Positions 1 through 6,419 of a stretch of 12,173 nucleotides of DNA are shown one piece after another. Under the pieces are notes generated by a model. The model searched no databases, was not told where the DNA came from, and was given only the letters and a program-made list of their open reading frames with translations. A program made the translations under genes and the position numbers. Position 1 is the first letter of the stretch, and every line of letters begins with the position of its first letter. The stretch comes from an uncultured Collinsella sp. (GTDB lineage Bacteria; Actinomycetota; Coriobacteriia; Coriobacteriales; Coriobacteriaceae): contig USHT01000013.1 of the NCBI GenBank assembly GCA_900554455.1, positions 1-12,173 of the forward strand, read 5' to 3'.

Positions 1-287
1 TCTCCAAGATCGTACTTCCTTCGGCCTTTGGTCGCATTGCCACCGGCATCGTCCTTGCCATCGGCCGCGCCATCGGCGAGACCGCCGTGGTGCTCTACAC
101 CATGGGCCAGGCCATCAATCTACCTATTTCGCCGCTCGATTCCGGCCGCCCCATGACGGTTCACCTGTACCTGCTTGCCAACGACGGCATCAACATGAAC
201 GCGGCCTACGGCACCGCGCTTTTGCTGATGGCGATTATTCTGGCCTTCAACCTGTTTGCGCGCTACCTGTCGCGCAAACGCCGCTAA
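1..287 (+). CDS. pstA: Phosphate ABC transporter permease PstA, C-terminal part
   Basis: Only the last 94 codons are in the window; the frame is open from base 3 and the gene begins upstream. PstA is one of the two membrane permeases of the PstSCAB high-affinity phosphate importer. The segment LAIGRAIGETAVVLYTMG is the cytoplasmic EAA-type loop through which ABC permeases contact the ATPase, and the GRAIGETA core is characteristic of PstA/PstC. A hydrophobic helix near the C-terminus (TALLLMAIILAFNLFARYL) is followed by a basic cytoplasmic end (SRKRR). The stop at 285-287 lies 12 nt before pstB, so the two genes are surely one operon. PstC also carries an EAA loop, but the position directly before pstB and the short basic C-terminus favour PstA. 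Confidence 0.9.
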   Translation, partial: SKIVLPSAFGRIATGIVLAIGRAIGETAVVLYTMGQAINLPISPLDSGRPMTVHLYLLANDGINMNAAYGTALLLMAIILAFNLFARYLSRKRR

Positions 288-299
288 TTAAGGAGTCCC

Positions 300-1103
<804 letters not shown>

Positions 1104-1195
1104 TCGGTGCGACTAGTCCCAAGCCGATCGGACCTGGTCCGGTGCGTATTCACTGTGCGGGCGGCATGACCGCACCCAACTGATTGGAGTGAACC

Positions 1196-2053
1196 ATGCG
1201 CAAACTGTTTTCCCGTCAGCTCATCGAGGCCCGTCACGAGATGCTGAGCATCTATGAGGCCGTCGATCTGGCCCTCCACGATGCCGTAAAGGCCTATGTG
1301 ACCGACGACCGTAAGCTCGCCACCAAGACCAAGAAGCGCACGCTTTCGATTGACGCACGCTGCGCCAACCTGGAGGCCGTCTGCTACAACCTGATTGCCA
1401 CGCAGTCACCGGTCGCCTCCGACTTCCGCCTGCTTCAGACGATCATCTATGTTGACTTTAACCTGCAGCGCATGACCGATAAGGTCCGTCAGATTTGCCG
1501 CGCCACGCGTCATATGATCAAGGCCGACATCTCGCTGCCCAAGGAGCTTGTCGGCACGGTCGAGGCCGAGGCTGAGGCCGTCTACCAGGTGCTGGGCTCT
1601 TCGCTTTCTGCGCTTGTCACCAATGACATGTCCATCATCTGCAACCTGGCCGTCGAGGACGAGCCAGTGCACGCTGCCTACGAGAAGTTCTTCCGCACCT
1701 TTAACCGTATGGATACGGGCGACTTTATGGACGACGACAGCAACTATGACGACCTGCGTCGCGCCATCATGGTTTCACGCTACCTCGATCGCATCGCTTC
1801 GATTTCCATCGATGCCGCTTGCCGTCTGACCTTCCTGTTGACTGGTCAGCGTATGAACGCCGGCGATATCGCCCGCACTGATGAGGATGAGCTCGAGAGC
1901 ATGCGCGTGCCTTCGGGCGAGGGTGTTATCATGAGGCCCGCCGTCGATGCTCGCTATGTTGCCAAGGTGCCTGCTAACGAGGTTAGCGAGGGCCTGCGCT
2001 ACCTGCTGGATCATCTTGAGGATGAAGACGATGGCGAGGACGACGAGGAGTAG
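1196..2053 (+). CDS. phoU: PhoU-type phosphate signalling protein, long and divergent
   Basis: PhoU proteins sit on the Pst transporter and relay phosphate status, in many bacteria to a PhoR-type kinase; no such kinase is in the window. The protein has 285 residues, against about 215-240 for usual PhoU. Two three-helix PhoU repeats can be traced, roughly residues 10-105 and 115-217. In each, the helix that normally carries the metal-binding E/DxxxD motif is altered: NLQRMTD (residues 89-95, Q in place of E) and YLDRIAS (196-202, S in place of the last D). Residues 218-285 form an extra tail ending in a run of Asp/Glu (EDEDDGEDDEE). The position after pstB supports the assignment. The start at 1196 follows TTGGAG (1184-1189). 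Confidence 0.9.
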   Translation: MRKLFSRQLIEARHEMLSIYEAVDLALHDAVKAYVTDDRKLATKTKKRTLSIDARCANLEAVCYNLIATQSPVASDFRLLQTIIYVDFNLQRMTDKVRQICRATRHMIKADISLPKELVGTVEAEAEAVYQVLGSSLSALVTNDMSIICNLAVEDEPVHAAYEKFFRTFNRMDTGDFMDDDSNYDDLRRAIMVSRYLDRIASISIDAACRLTFLLTGQRMNAGDIARTDEDELESMRVPSGEGVIMRPAVDARYVAKVPANEVSEGLRYLLDHLEDEDDGEDDEE

Positions 2054-2091
2054 GGTAGCTCCGCTCGTTGAGAGATTGTAAATACCTGAGG

Positions 2092-2130
2092 GAGCGCGGC
2101 CTTGCGGATGCGGGGCCGCGCTCTTGCGTT
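2092..2130 (+). terminator. GC-rich hairpin after phoU, probable terminator
   Basis: A perfect 10-bp stem pairs GAGCGCGGCC (2092-2101) with GGCCGCGCTC (2114-2123) around a 12-nt loop, 38 nt after the phoU stop. The tail is only weakly T-rich (TTGCGTT, 2124-2130), so termination may be partial and the pst operon could read through into the next gene. Confidence 0.55.
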
Positions 2131-2173
2131 AGCATGGGACTACTTGTTGTGCTGTCTGCGGAGGCGATTTGCC

Positions 2174-2911
2174 ATGGATAACTATTTAGACTTGATGCGC
2201 GCTCGCCGCGAGCAGATACTCGAGCGCTTTTATGCCGCGCTCGATCGCGCTGGGAGGCCCCACGATGCCGCGCGTTTGATTGCCGTGTCCAAGACCGTCG
2301 GCGTTGACGAGACCATCGCTGCCATTCGGGCGGGGTATCGCCATTTTGCCGAGAACCGCCCGCAAGAGCTCGTCCGCAAGCTTACGGGTCTGGCGGAGCA
2401 TCCGGAGCTGCCCGAGGTGCGTTTCGATATGATCGGCAACCTGCAGACCAATAAGATCAATGCGGTGCTGGGCTCAGCCGAGCTAATCCATTCGGTGGGG
2501 TCGCTTCATCTGGCGCAGGCTATCTCGAGCCGTGCGACTCGTAAGATCGAAGCGGGCGAGCTGGTTGCTCCCCAGCAGGTGCTGATTGAGGTCAACGTGA
2601 GCGGCGAGGAGTCCAAGGGCGGTTTTTCGCCCGATGAGATTCGCGCCGCCGCGGGTGAGCTTGCAGAGCTTGAGGGAATTTGCGTGCAGGGGCTTATGAC
2701 TATGGCGCCCCGGGGGAATAAGGATGTGGCACGCCGCACCTTTGCGGGGCTTCGTGAGCTGAGGGATGAGCTGGAGGCAGCGCATCCCGATTTGAACCTG
2801 CCTGAGCTTTCCTGCGGCATGAGCGAGGACTTTGAGCCTGCCCTTGAGGAGGGCTCTACGCTCGTTCGCCTGGGCAGGGTAGTATTTAGCCCGGAGTTTG
2901 CAGTAAAATAG
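2174..2911 (+). CDS. YggS/YlmE/PROSC-family pyridoxal phosphate-binding protein
   Basis: This is a 245-residue member of the PLP homeostasis family, a single TIM-barrel fold like the N-terminal domain of alanine racemase; members bind PLP and have no firmly established enzyme activity. The PLP lysine is K40 in LIAVSKT. Other family landmarks are FAENRPQE (57-64), MIGNLQTNK, VNVSGEESKGGF, GLMTMAP and the C-terminal GSTLVRLGRVVF block that binds the cofactor phosphate. The family signature normally begins [FW]-H-[FM]-I-G; here it is F-D-M-I-G, so the histidine is replaced by Asp. The frame is open from 2102, but CGGAGG at 2159-2164 sits 9 nt before ATG 2174 and the resulting length fits the family, so 2174 is preferred. 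It is the first gene of the division cluster, equivalent to ylmE of Bacillus. Confidence 0.92.
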   Translation: MDNYLDLMRARREQILERFYAALDRAGRPHDAARLIAVSKTVGVDETIAAIRAGYRHFAENRPQELVRKLTGLAEHPELPEVRFDMIGNLQTNKINAVLGSAELIHSVGSLHLAQAISSRATRKIEAGELVAPQQVLIEVNVSGEESKGGFSPDEIRAAAGELAELEGICVQGLMTMAPRGNKDVARRTFAGLRELRDELEAAHPDLNLPELSCGMSEDFEPALEEGSTLVRLGRVVFSPEFAVK

Positions 2912-2971
2912 GGCTCTGAAGTGCGCACTGGTTTACAGAGCGCCTGCACTAAACCGTGAGAGGACACAACC

Positions 2972-3697
2972 ATGGGCTTCCTTGACGAGATTAAAAATAA
3001 GATGCACCTGGGCGGCCAGCAGGGTTACGACCAGGGCTATAGCCAGGATGACGACTACGGCTACGATGACGGCTACGACGACGGCTATCAGGGCGGCGGC
3101 TACAGTGGTGCTTCGGGCGAGGGCTTCTATACCCAGGACGAGCCGAGCAACGGCCTGCTGGGCCAGACGCGCCGCGGTGAAGCTGAGTCGGTTGCCGTGT
3201 ATACGCGCTCCGGTCAGCTGGTCGGCGATGACTCGCGTCATGCAACGACGTACAATCCGCCGTCGCGTTCTCAGGATACGGTCACCGGTGGCTATCGTCC
3301 CGGCGCCTACGACACGCCGTCGAGTTATGCCGAGAGCGCCCGTGCTCGCGCCGCGGCGCCTGCGCCCGCCCCTGCGCCGAGCGACGCCTCGGCCTATGCG
3401 AGCAACATCATCAACGCCACGCCGCAGCTGCCTGCCTATGTCCTGCGTCCCGAGAGCTATGATGACGTTGAGACCGTTGTCCGTCGTGTGCGTACCAAAC
3501 AGCCCGTCGCGCTGATTTTTGTCGGCGTTCGCACCGAGGTCGCCAAGCGTGTCCTGGACTTTAGCTATGGCTTTGCCTGTGGCCTGGGCGCTACGGTCAA
3601 GGAGGTGGGCGACCGCGTGTTCATGGTGCTGCCCGCCGGCTGCGAGGTCAAGGATTCGGACCTCAAGAAGCTTCGTGCCGACGGCTACCTTAAGTAA
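2972..3697 (+). CDS. sepF: Cell division protein SepF
   Basis: SepF anchors FtsZ to the membrane and helps align the Z-ring, especially in lineages lacking FtsA. The 241-residue protein has the three usual parts. An N-terminal amphipathic helix (MGFLDEIKNKMHL) is the membrane-binding segment. A long disordered linker (about 15-150) follows: Gly-Tyr-Asp rich at 16-44 (GYDDGYDDGYQ) and Ala-Pro rich at 127-136. The SepF core is at about 153-223, with YVLRPESYDD, VALIFVG, RVLDFSYGFACG and RVFMVLPAG matching the conserved strand and dimer-helix segments. The ATG at 2972 follows AGAGGA (2958-2963) by 8 nt. It lies 60 nt downstream of the YggS-type gene and directly upstream of yggT, the order seen in Gram-positive ylm clusters. 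Confidence 0.93.
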   Translation: MGFLDEIKNKMHLGGQQGYDQGYSQDDDYGYDDGYDDGYQGGGYSGASGEGFYTQDEPSNGLLGQTRRGEAESVAVYTRSGQLVGDDSRHATTYNPPSRSQDTVTGGYRPGAYDTPSSYAESARARAAAPAPAPAPSDASAYASNIINATPQLPAYVLRPESYDDVETVVRRVRTKQPVALIFVGVRTEVAKRVLDFSYGFACGLGATVKEVGDRVFMVLPAGCEVKDSDLKKLRADGYLK

Positions 3698-3718
3698 ACC
3701 CAAGACGAGGAGATTCTC

Positions 3719-4000
3719 ATCAACATCTACACCATTGTCCAGCTGGTCAACACGCTGTTCAACTTCTACTCCACGCTCATCGTGGTCTATTGCTTTATGA
3801 CGTGGATTCCCATGAAGCAGGGCGGCCTGCTGCAGGATATCGCTGCAGTGCTCGATAGCGTCTGCGGCCCGTGGCTCAACCTCTTTCGTCGGTTTATCCC
3901 GCCGATGGGCGGCGTTGATTTTTCGCCGGTCGTTGCGATTATTGCGTTGCAGTTGGTGCAGAGACTGGTTCTGCAGCTTCTTATAGGTATACTCGTATAG
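3719..4000 (+). CDS. YggT/YlmG-family membrane protein with apparent ATC start
   Basis: This small integral membrane protein is about 93 residues long, close to Bacillus YlmG. It has a first transmembrane segment (IVQLVNTLFNFYSTLIVVYCF), a TWIPM turn, the conserved loop PWLNLFRRFIPPMGGVDFSP and a second segment (VVAIIALQLVQRLVLQLLI). LNxFRRFIPP is a YggT hallmark. No ATG exists in frame before 3800. The first GTG, at 3782, would cut the first membrane segment in half. GAGGAG (3707-3712) lies 6 nt before ATC 3719, so ATC is the best-placed start; ATT 3713, ATC 3725 and CTG 3743 are alternatives. The reading frame is the same as sepF, whose TAA ends at 3697, so the two are closely coupled. The role is membrane-associated, linked to division by its neighbours but not well defined. 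Confidence 0.85.
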   Translation: MNIYTIVQLVNTLFNFYSTLIVVYCFMTWIPMKQGGLLQDIAAVLDSVCGPWLNLFRRFIPPMGGVDFSPVVAIIALQLVQRLVLQLLIGILV

Positions 4001-4061
4001 AACTGACTTAGTAACTTACGTCGGGCGTGTAGCGCCGAGGCGATGAAAAAGGAGACTTGTT

Positions 4062-4736
4062 ATGGCTATTACCCCTGCAGACATCCAGGCTCAGACTTTC
4101 TCTGAGGCCAAGCGTGGCTACGATCCTGCCGAGGTCGACGTCTTCTTGGAGACGCTGTCTTCCGAGGTTGACGCTATGCTCGCTAAGATCGTCGACCTTA
4201 AGGGCCGTCTGACTGCTACTGAGCAGCAGCTTGCCGATGCACAGGCTCAGCTTGCCCAGGCTCAGGATACCGCCGCCCAGGCCGCCCCTGCCGCCCCCGT
4301 GGCCGCTCCCGCCCCTGACTTCTCCGCTCAGGAGCGCCAGATTTCCGCTGCCCTGATCGCTGCTCAGCAGACCGCTGAGACCATCGTCAACGATGCCAAT
4401 GAGAACGCTGAGCGTATCCGCAACGAGGCTGACGCCAAGGCCCGCGAGGTTATCCGCCAGGCTCTGACCGAGAAGCAGGCCGAGCTCGAGGAAATCGACC
4501 GTCTGAAGGCTTCCCGCGAGGAGTTCAAGGCCGAGTACCTCAAGCTCATCCAGCACTTTATGGACGACGCCCAGAACTCCTTCCCGGCCGACCTCATGGC
4601 CTCCACGCCGGTTGGTTCTGCCGCTTCTCCTGCGGTGACTGTTCCCGCCGAGCCGCTGCCCGTCGCCGATCCGGTTGTCCCCGTGGCCGATCCCTTCGCC
4701 CCGATCGACAACTTCGCTGCCGACGACCTGGACTAA
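4062..4736 (+). CDS. divIVA: DivIVA-domain septum/pole protein
   Basis: DivIVA is a coiled-coil protein that gathers at curved membrane (septa and poles) and organises division or polar growth. The 224-residue product has the N-terminal lipid-binding domain, with QTFSEAKRGYDPAEVDVFLE (11-30) holding the conserved F and RGYDPxEVDxFL motif. A heptad-like coiled coil at about 32-70 follows, then an Ala/Pro linker (71-86), a second long coiled coil (88-172) and an acidic Pro/Ala/Val C-terminus (about 180-224) ending in DDLD. The start is set by AAGGAG (4049-4054), 7 nt before ATG. The 61-nt gap after yggT contains no terminator, so co-transcription is likely; a TATACT at 3988-3993 could be an extra promoter but has no good -35. 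The strong codon bias (GCC, GCT, CTG, CAG) suggests high expression. Confidence 0.93.
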   Translation: MAITPADIQAQTFSEAKRGYDPAEVDVFLETLSSEVDAMLAKIVDLKGRLTATEQQLADAQAQLAQAQDTAAQAAPAAPVAAPAPDFSAQERQISAALIAAQQTAETIVNDANENAERIRNEADAKAREVIRQALTEKQAELEEIDRLKASREEFKAEYLKLIQHFMDDAQNSFPADLMASTPVGSAASPAVTVPAEPLPVADPVVPVADPFAPIDNFAADDLD

Positions 4737-4762
4737 CATTCGGCCTACAATTTAGTGCCTAG

Positions 4763-4792
4763 AAAGGACCCGCAGCTTGCGGGTCCTTTTTT
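4763..4792 (+). terminator. Strong rho-independent terminator after divIVA
   Basis: An 11-bp perfect stem (4763-4773 with 4779-4789), extended by one A-T pair, closes a three-base loop and runs into six T residues (4787-4792). It lies 26 nt after the divIVA stop and ends the division operon. Confidence 0.93.
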
Positions 4793-4826
4793 ATGACTGT
4801 GCAGGGTGTGCAGGGGTGCGCAACAT

Positions 4827-4865
4827 AAAAAACCGAGCCCTGCACATAGTGGCGCAGAACTCGGT
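4827..4865 (-). terminator. Rho-independent terminator after the nitroreductase (minus strand)
   Basis: Read on the minus strand, ACCGAG (4865-4860) pairs with CTCGGT (4837-4832). Eight further inner pairs, some G-U, extend the stem to 14 bp around a six-base loop. It is followed by six T residues (complement of the A run 4827-4832). It lies about 46 nt past the nitroreductase stop and faces the divIVA terminator, giving convergent termination. Confidence 0.88.
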
Positions 4866-4911
4866 GAACGGGTGAGCGGTCAAGGGTAGGTTTGCGGCAT
4901 GTCCCAAAAAT

Positions 4912-5442
4912 CTACTTGAGGAGGAAGTCGGAGAGGGGAATGGTGCGGGCCTCTCGATGCTCGGGGTCGGTGATATGGTCGGCAGGATAGCCACAGACGA
5001 GCATGTGATAGGGATAGACACCCTCGGGCAGGTCGAACTGCTCACGGGCCACCTCAGGCTTAAAATGGCACACCCAGCACGTTCCCAGGCCCTGCTCGGC
5101 GGCCTCCATCATCATCTGATCACACACGATGGACGTATCGATTTCACTGGAATTCATCTGATCATACGGGCGCACCCAAGCATCATCGGTAACGCTGCAA
5201 ATGAGGAAGACAAGCGGAGCCCCAAAGATAGACCCATCACGAGCAAACCGAGGCTGACAAGCAGCAGCCTTCTCCAACAGCTCGGGCGTATCCAGCACCA
5301 TCACACGAGAAGGATGATTATTACAAGCAGAAGGAGCAATCCGTCCAGCTTCAACAACAGCATCCACCACCGACTGCTCCACAGCCCGATCCTCAAAAGA
5401 ACGACAAGAATACCGAGACCGAGCCAGATCCAAATAAGACAT
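4912..5442 (-). CDS. Nitroreductase-family FMN oxidoreductase
   Basis: This 176-residue protein belongs to the short nitroreductase/FMN reductase family, which binds FMN and transfers hydride from NAD(P)H to varied acceptors; the substrate here is unknown. Landmarks are the FMN-phosphate motif RSRYSCRSF (8-16), PSACNNHP (37-44), the helix MMMEAAEQGLGTCWV (110-124) and the C-terminal strand YHMLVCGYPA (145-154). The frame is open to 5508, but GGAGGG lies 5 nt upstream of ATG 5442, and that start gives the usual N-terminus just before the RSxR motif. The codon use is split: of the first 71 codons only one ends in C and 68 end in T or G, while about half of the last 64 codons end in C. It appears monocistronic with its own terminator. 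Confidence 0.9.
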   Translation of the reverse strand: MSYLDLARSRYSCRSFEDRAVEQSVVDAVVEAGRIAPSACNNHPSRVMVLDTPELLEKAAACQPRFARDGSIFGAPLVFLICSVTDDAWVRPYDQMNSSEIDTSIVCDQMMMEAAEQGLGTCWVCHFKPEVAREQFDLPEGVYPYHMLVCGYPADHITDPEHREARTIPLSDFLLK

Positions 5443-5458
5443 ACAAGCCCTCCAACAA

Positions 5459-5578
5459 TTAAAAATCAAACAAACCCAAAGTAACCCAAACAGTACCCAA
5501 AACAGCAATCAGCCAAACGCTCATCAAGGGCCAAAGTGTCCGAACGGATACCAAAGGTCCCTTCAGCCAAACCCGCAT
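5459..5578 (-). CDS. Possible 39-residue membrane peptide upstream of the nitroreductase
   Basis: An ATG-to-TAA frame on the minus strand encodes 39 residues starting MRVWLKGPLVSVRTLW, followed by one hydrophobic stretch (LMSVWLIAVLGTVWVTLGLF) of transmembrane length after a short basic segment. It ends 16 nt before the nitroreductase ATG, so the two could be co-transcribed. Against it: there is no clear ribosome binding site, and the G/T-rich base composition of this strand alone favours Val/Trp/Leu/Gly codons and so could create a hydrophobic frame by chance. I do not recognise a family. Confidence 0.22.
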   Translation of the reverse strand: MRVWLKGPLVSVRTLWPLMSVWLIAVLGTVWVTLGLFDF

Positions 5579-5600
5579 CGCGCTAAATCTATCAGCCAAA
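5509..5600. repeat. Three copies of a 9-10 nt direct repeat
   Basis: TCAGCCAAA occurs at 5509-5517, 5563-5571 and 5592-5600; the first two extend to TCAGCCAAAC. The first two are 54 nt apart, a whole number of codons in the possible small ORF. They lie in the AC-rich (plus strand) spacer upstream of the nitroreductase. They could be operator sites or merely reflect biased composition. Confidence 0.4.
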
Positions 5601-5625
5601 GTTCCCAATGGTGGTGCATAAGGGG

Positions 5626-5704
5626 GCGGGCCCGGCCACTAATAACCTTTTGAACGACTCTGCTTGCAGCCGGAGTGAAAAAGGTTATTAGTGGCCGGGC
5701 CCGC
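5626..5704. repeat. Perfect 26-bp inverted repeat (long hairpin)
   Basis: Bases 5626-5651 are the exact reverse complement of 5679-5704, separated by a 27-nt loop (5652-5678). The outer half of each arm is GC-only, apart from one base or so, and centres on GGGCCC; the inner half is AT-rich (ACTAATAACCTTTT). It lies between the pit/DUF47 operon and the nitroreductase, both on the minus strand. It could stop transcription coming from pit, but no T tract follows it on either strand, so an ordinary terminator is doubtful. A palindromic repeat or MITE-like element, or a protein-binding site, are alternatives. Confidence 0.85.
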
Positions 5705-5728
5705 GACCGGTGGGACATGTACCCCCAA

Positions 5729-6352
5729 TTAACTGTTCTTCATGACAATCGAATCCACGACATCGGCCACATTCTCACAGCAGTCGGCGCAGTATTCCAG
5801 GAAGGCATATACGTCACGCCAGGCGATGACCTCGAGCGGGTCCTTGCCGTTGACGTGCAGGTTGCGCATGGCGTTGATGTAGAGCTCGTCGGCCTCGGAC
5901 TCGATGGTGTTGATCTGGATGACCAGTTCGCGCAGCGTTTTGGACTTGCGGTAGTTGGGCAGCTCGACCATCAGGTCCTTCATGGCGCGGCAAGCGTCGG
6001 TCACCTTGTGGGCGATGACGATGGCGTCGGGATGGATGCTCTGAATGTTGGTGAAGTAGACGCGCTGCACGACGCCCTCGATGCGGTCGAGCACGGTGTC
6101 GAGTGAGCAGCTCATCAGGTTCAGATCCTCGCGCTCGAGCGGGGTGATAAAGGCGGTGAGCAGGGCGTCTTCAAGCTCGTGGTGCTTCTTGTCTGCCGCA
6201 TGCTCAATGGCATGCATCTCCTCGAGCATATCGTGAATCTTCGCGGGATCGAAGTTCTCAAAAATCTGGGTAAGCAGCTCGGCGGCCTGGACGGCGAGGT
6301 CGGCGCAGGCGACGTAGTTGTCAAAGTAGAACGAATTGGGTTTCTTTGCCAT
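5729..6352 (-). CDS. DUF47/PhoU-like partner of the Pit phosphate transporter
   Basis: This 207-residue all-helical protein belongs to the DUF47 branch of the PhoU superfamily, whose genes usually sit beside pit and are thought to control or assist that transporter. Two metal-binding ExxxD motifs are present, EHAAD (residues 50-54) and ESEAD (151-155), one per repeat, unlike the pst-linked PhoU in this window, where both are altered. LDRIEGVVQRVY (88-99) and CCENVADVVDSIV (191-203) are typical of the family. The start at 6352 follows AAAGGA by about 8 nt on the minus strand. It lies 67 nt downstream of pit in the same direction, so the pair probably forms an operon. The region after its stop carries the long inverted repeat at 5626-5704. 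Confidence 0.92.
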   Translation of the reverse strand: MAKKPNSFYFDNYVACADLAVQAAELLTQIFENFDPAKIHDMLEEMHAIEHAADKKHHELEDALLTAFITPLEREDLNLMSCSLDTVLDRIEGVVQRVYFTNIQSIHPDAIVIAHKVTDACRAMKDLMVELPNYRKSKTLRELVIQINTIESEADELYINAMRNLHVNGKDPLEVIAWRDVYAFLEYCADCCENVADVVDSIVMKNS

Positions 6353-6419
6353 GGGTGGGTCCTTTCGAGGCGAAGACGGGTAGGCGAAGTGTTGCGGTCC
6401 GGATGGACACTCGGTTTGA

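Noticed and set aside
2933..3703. A 256-codon minus-strand frame opposite sepF.
   Set aside because: Its Arg/Ala/Val runs mirror the sepF linker; sepF has conserved domains and correct operon context.
4799..4845. GTGCAGGG repeated at 4799-4806 and 4808-4815, with its reverse complement at 4838-4845, suggesting an alternative hairpin.
   Set aside because: It lies past the divIVA terminator, and the downstream copy is already explained as part of the nitroreductase terminator stem; too short to argue for a switch.
4957..5484. A 175-codon plus-strand frame opposite the nitroreductase.
   Set aside because: The minus strand carries the FMN motifs, a good ribosome site and a terminator; the plus frame is a by-product of the skewed composition.
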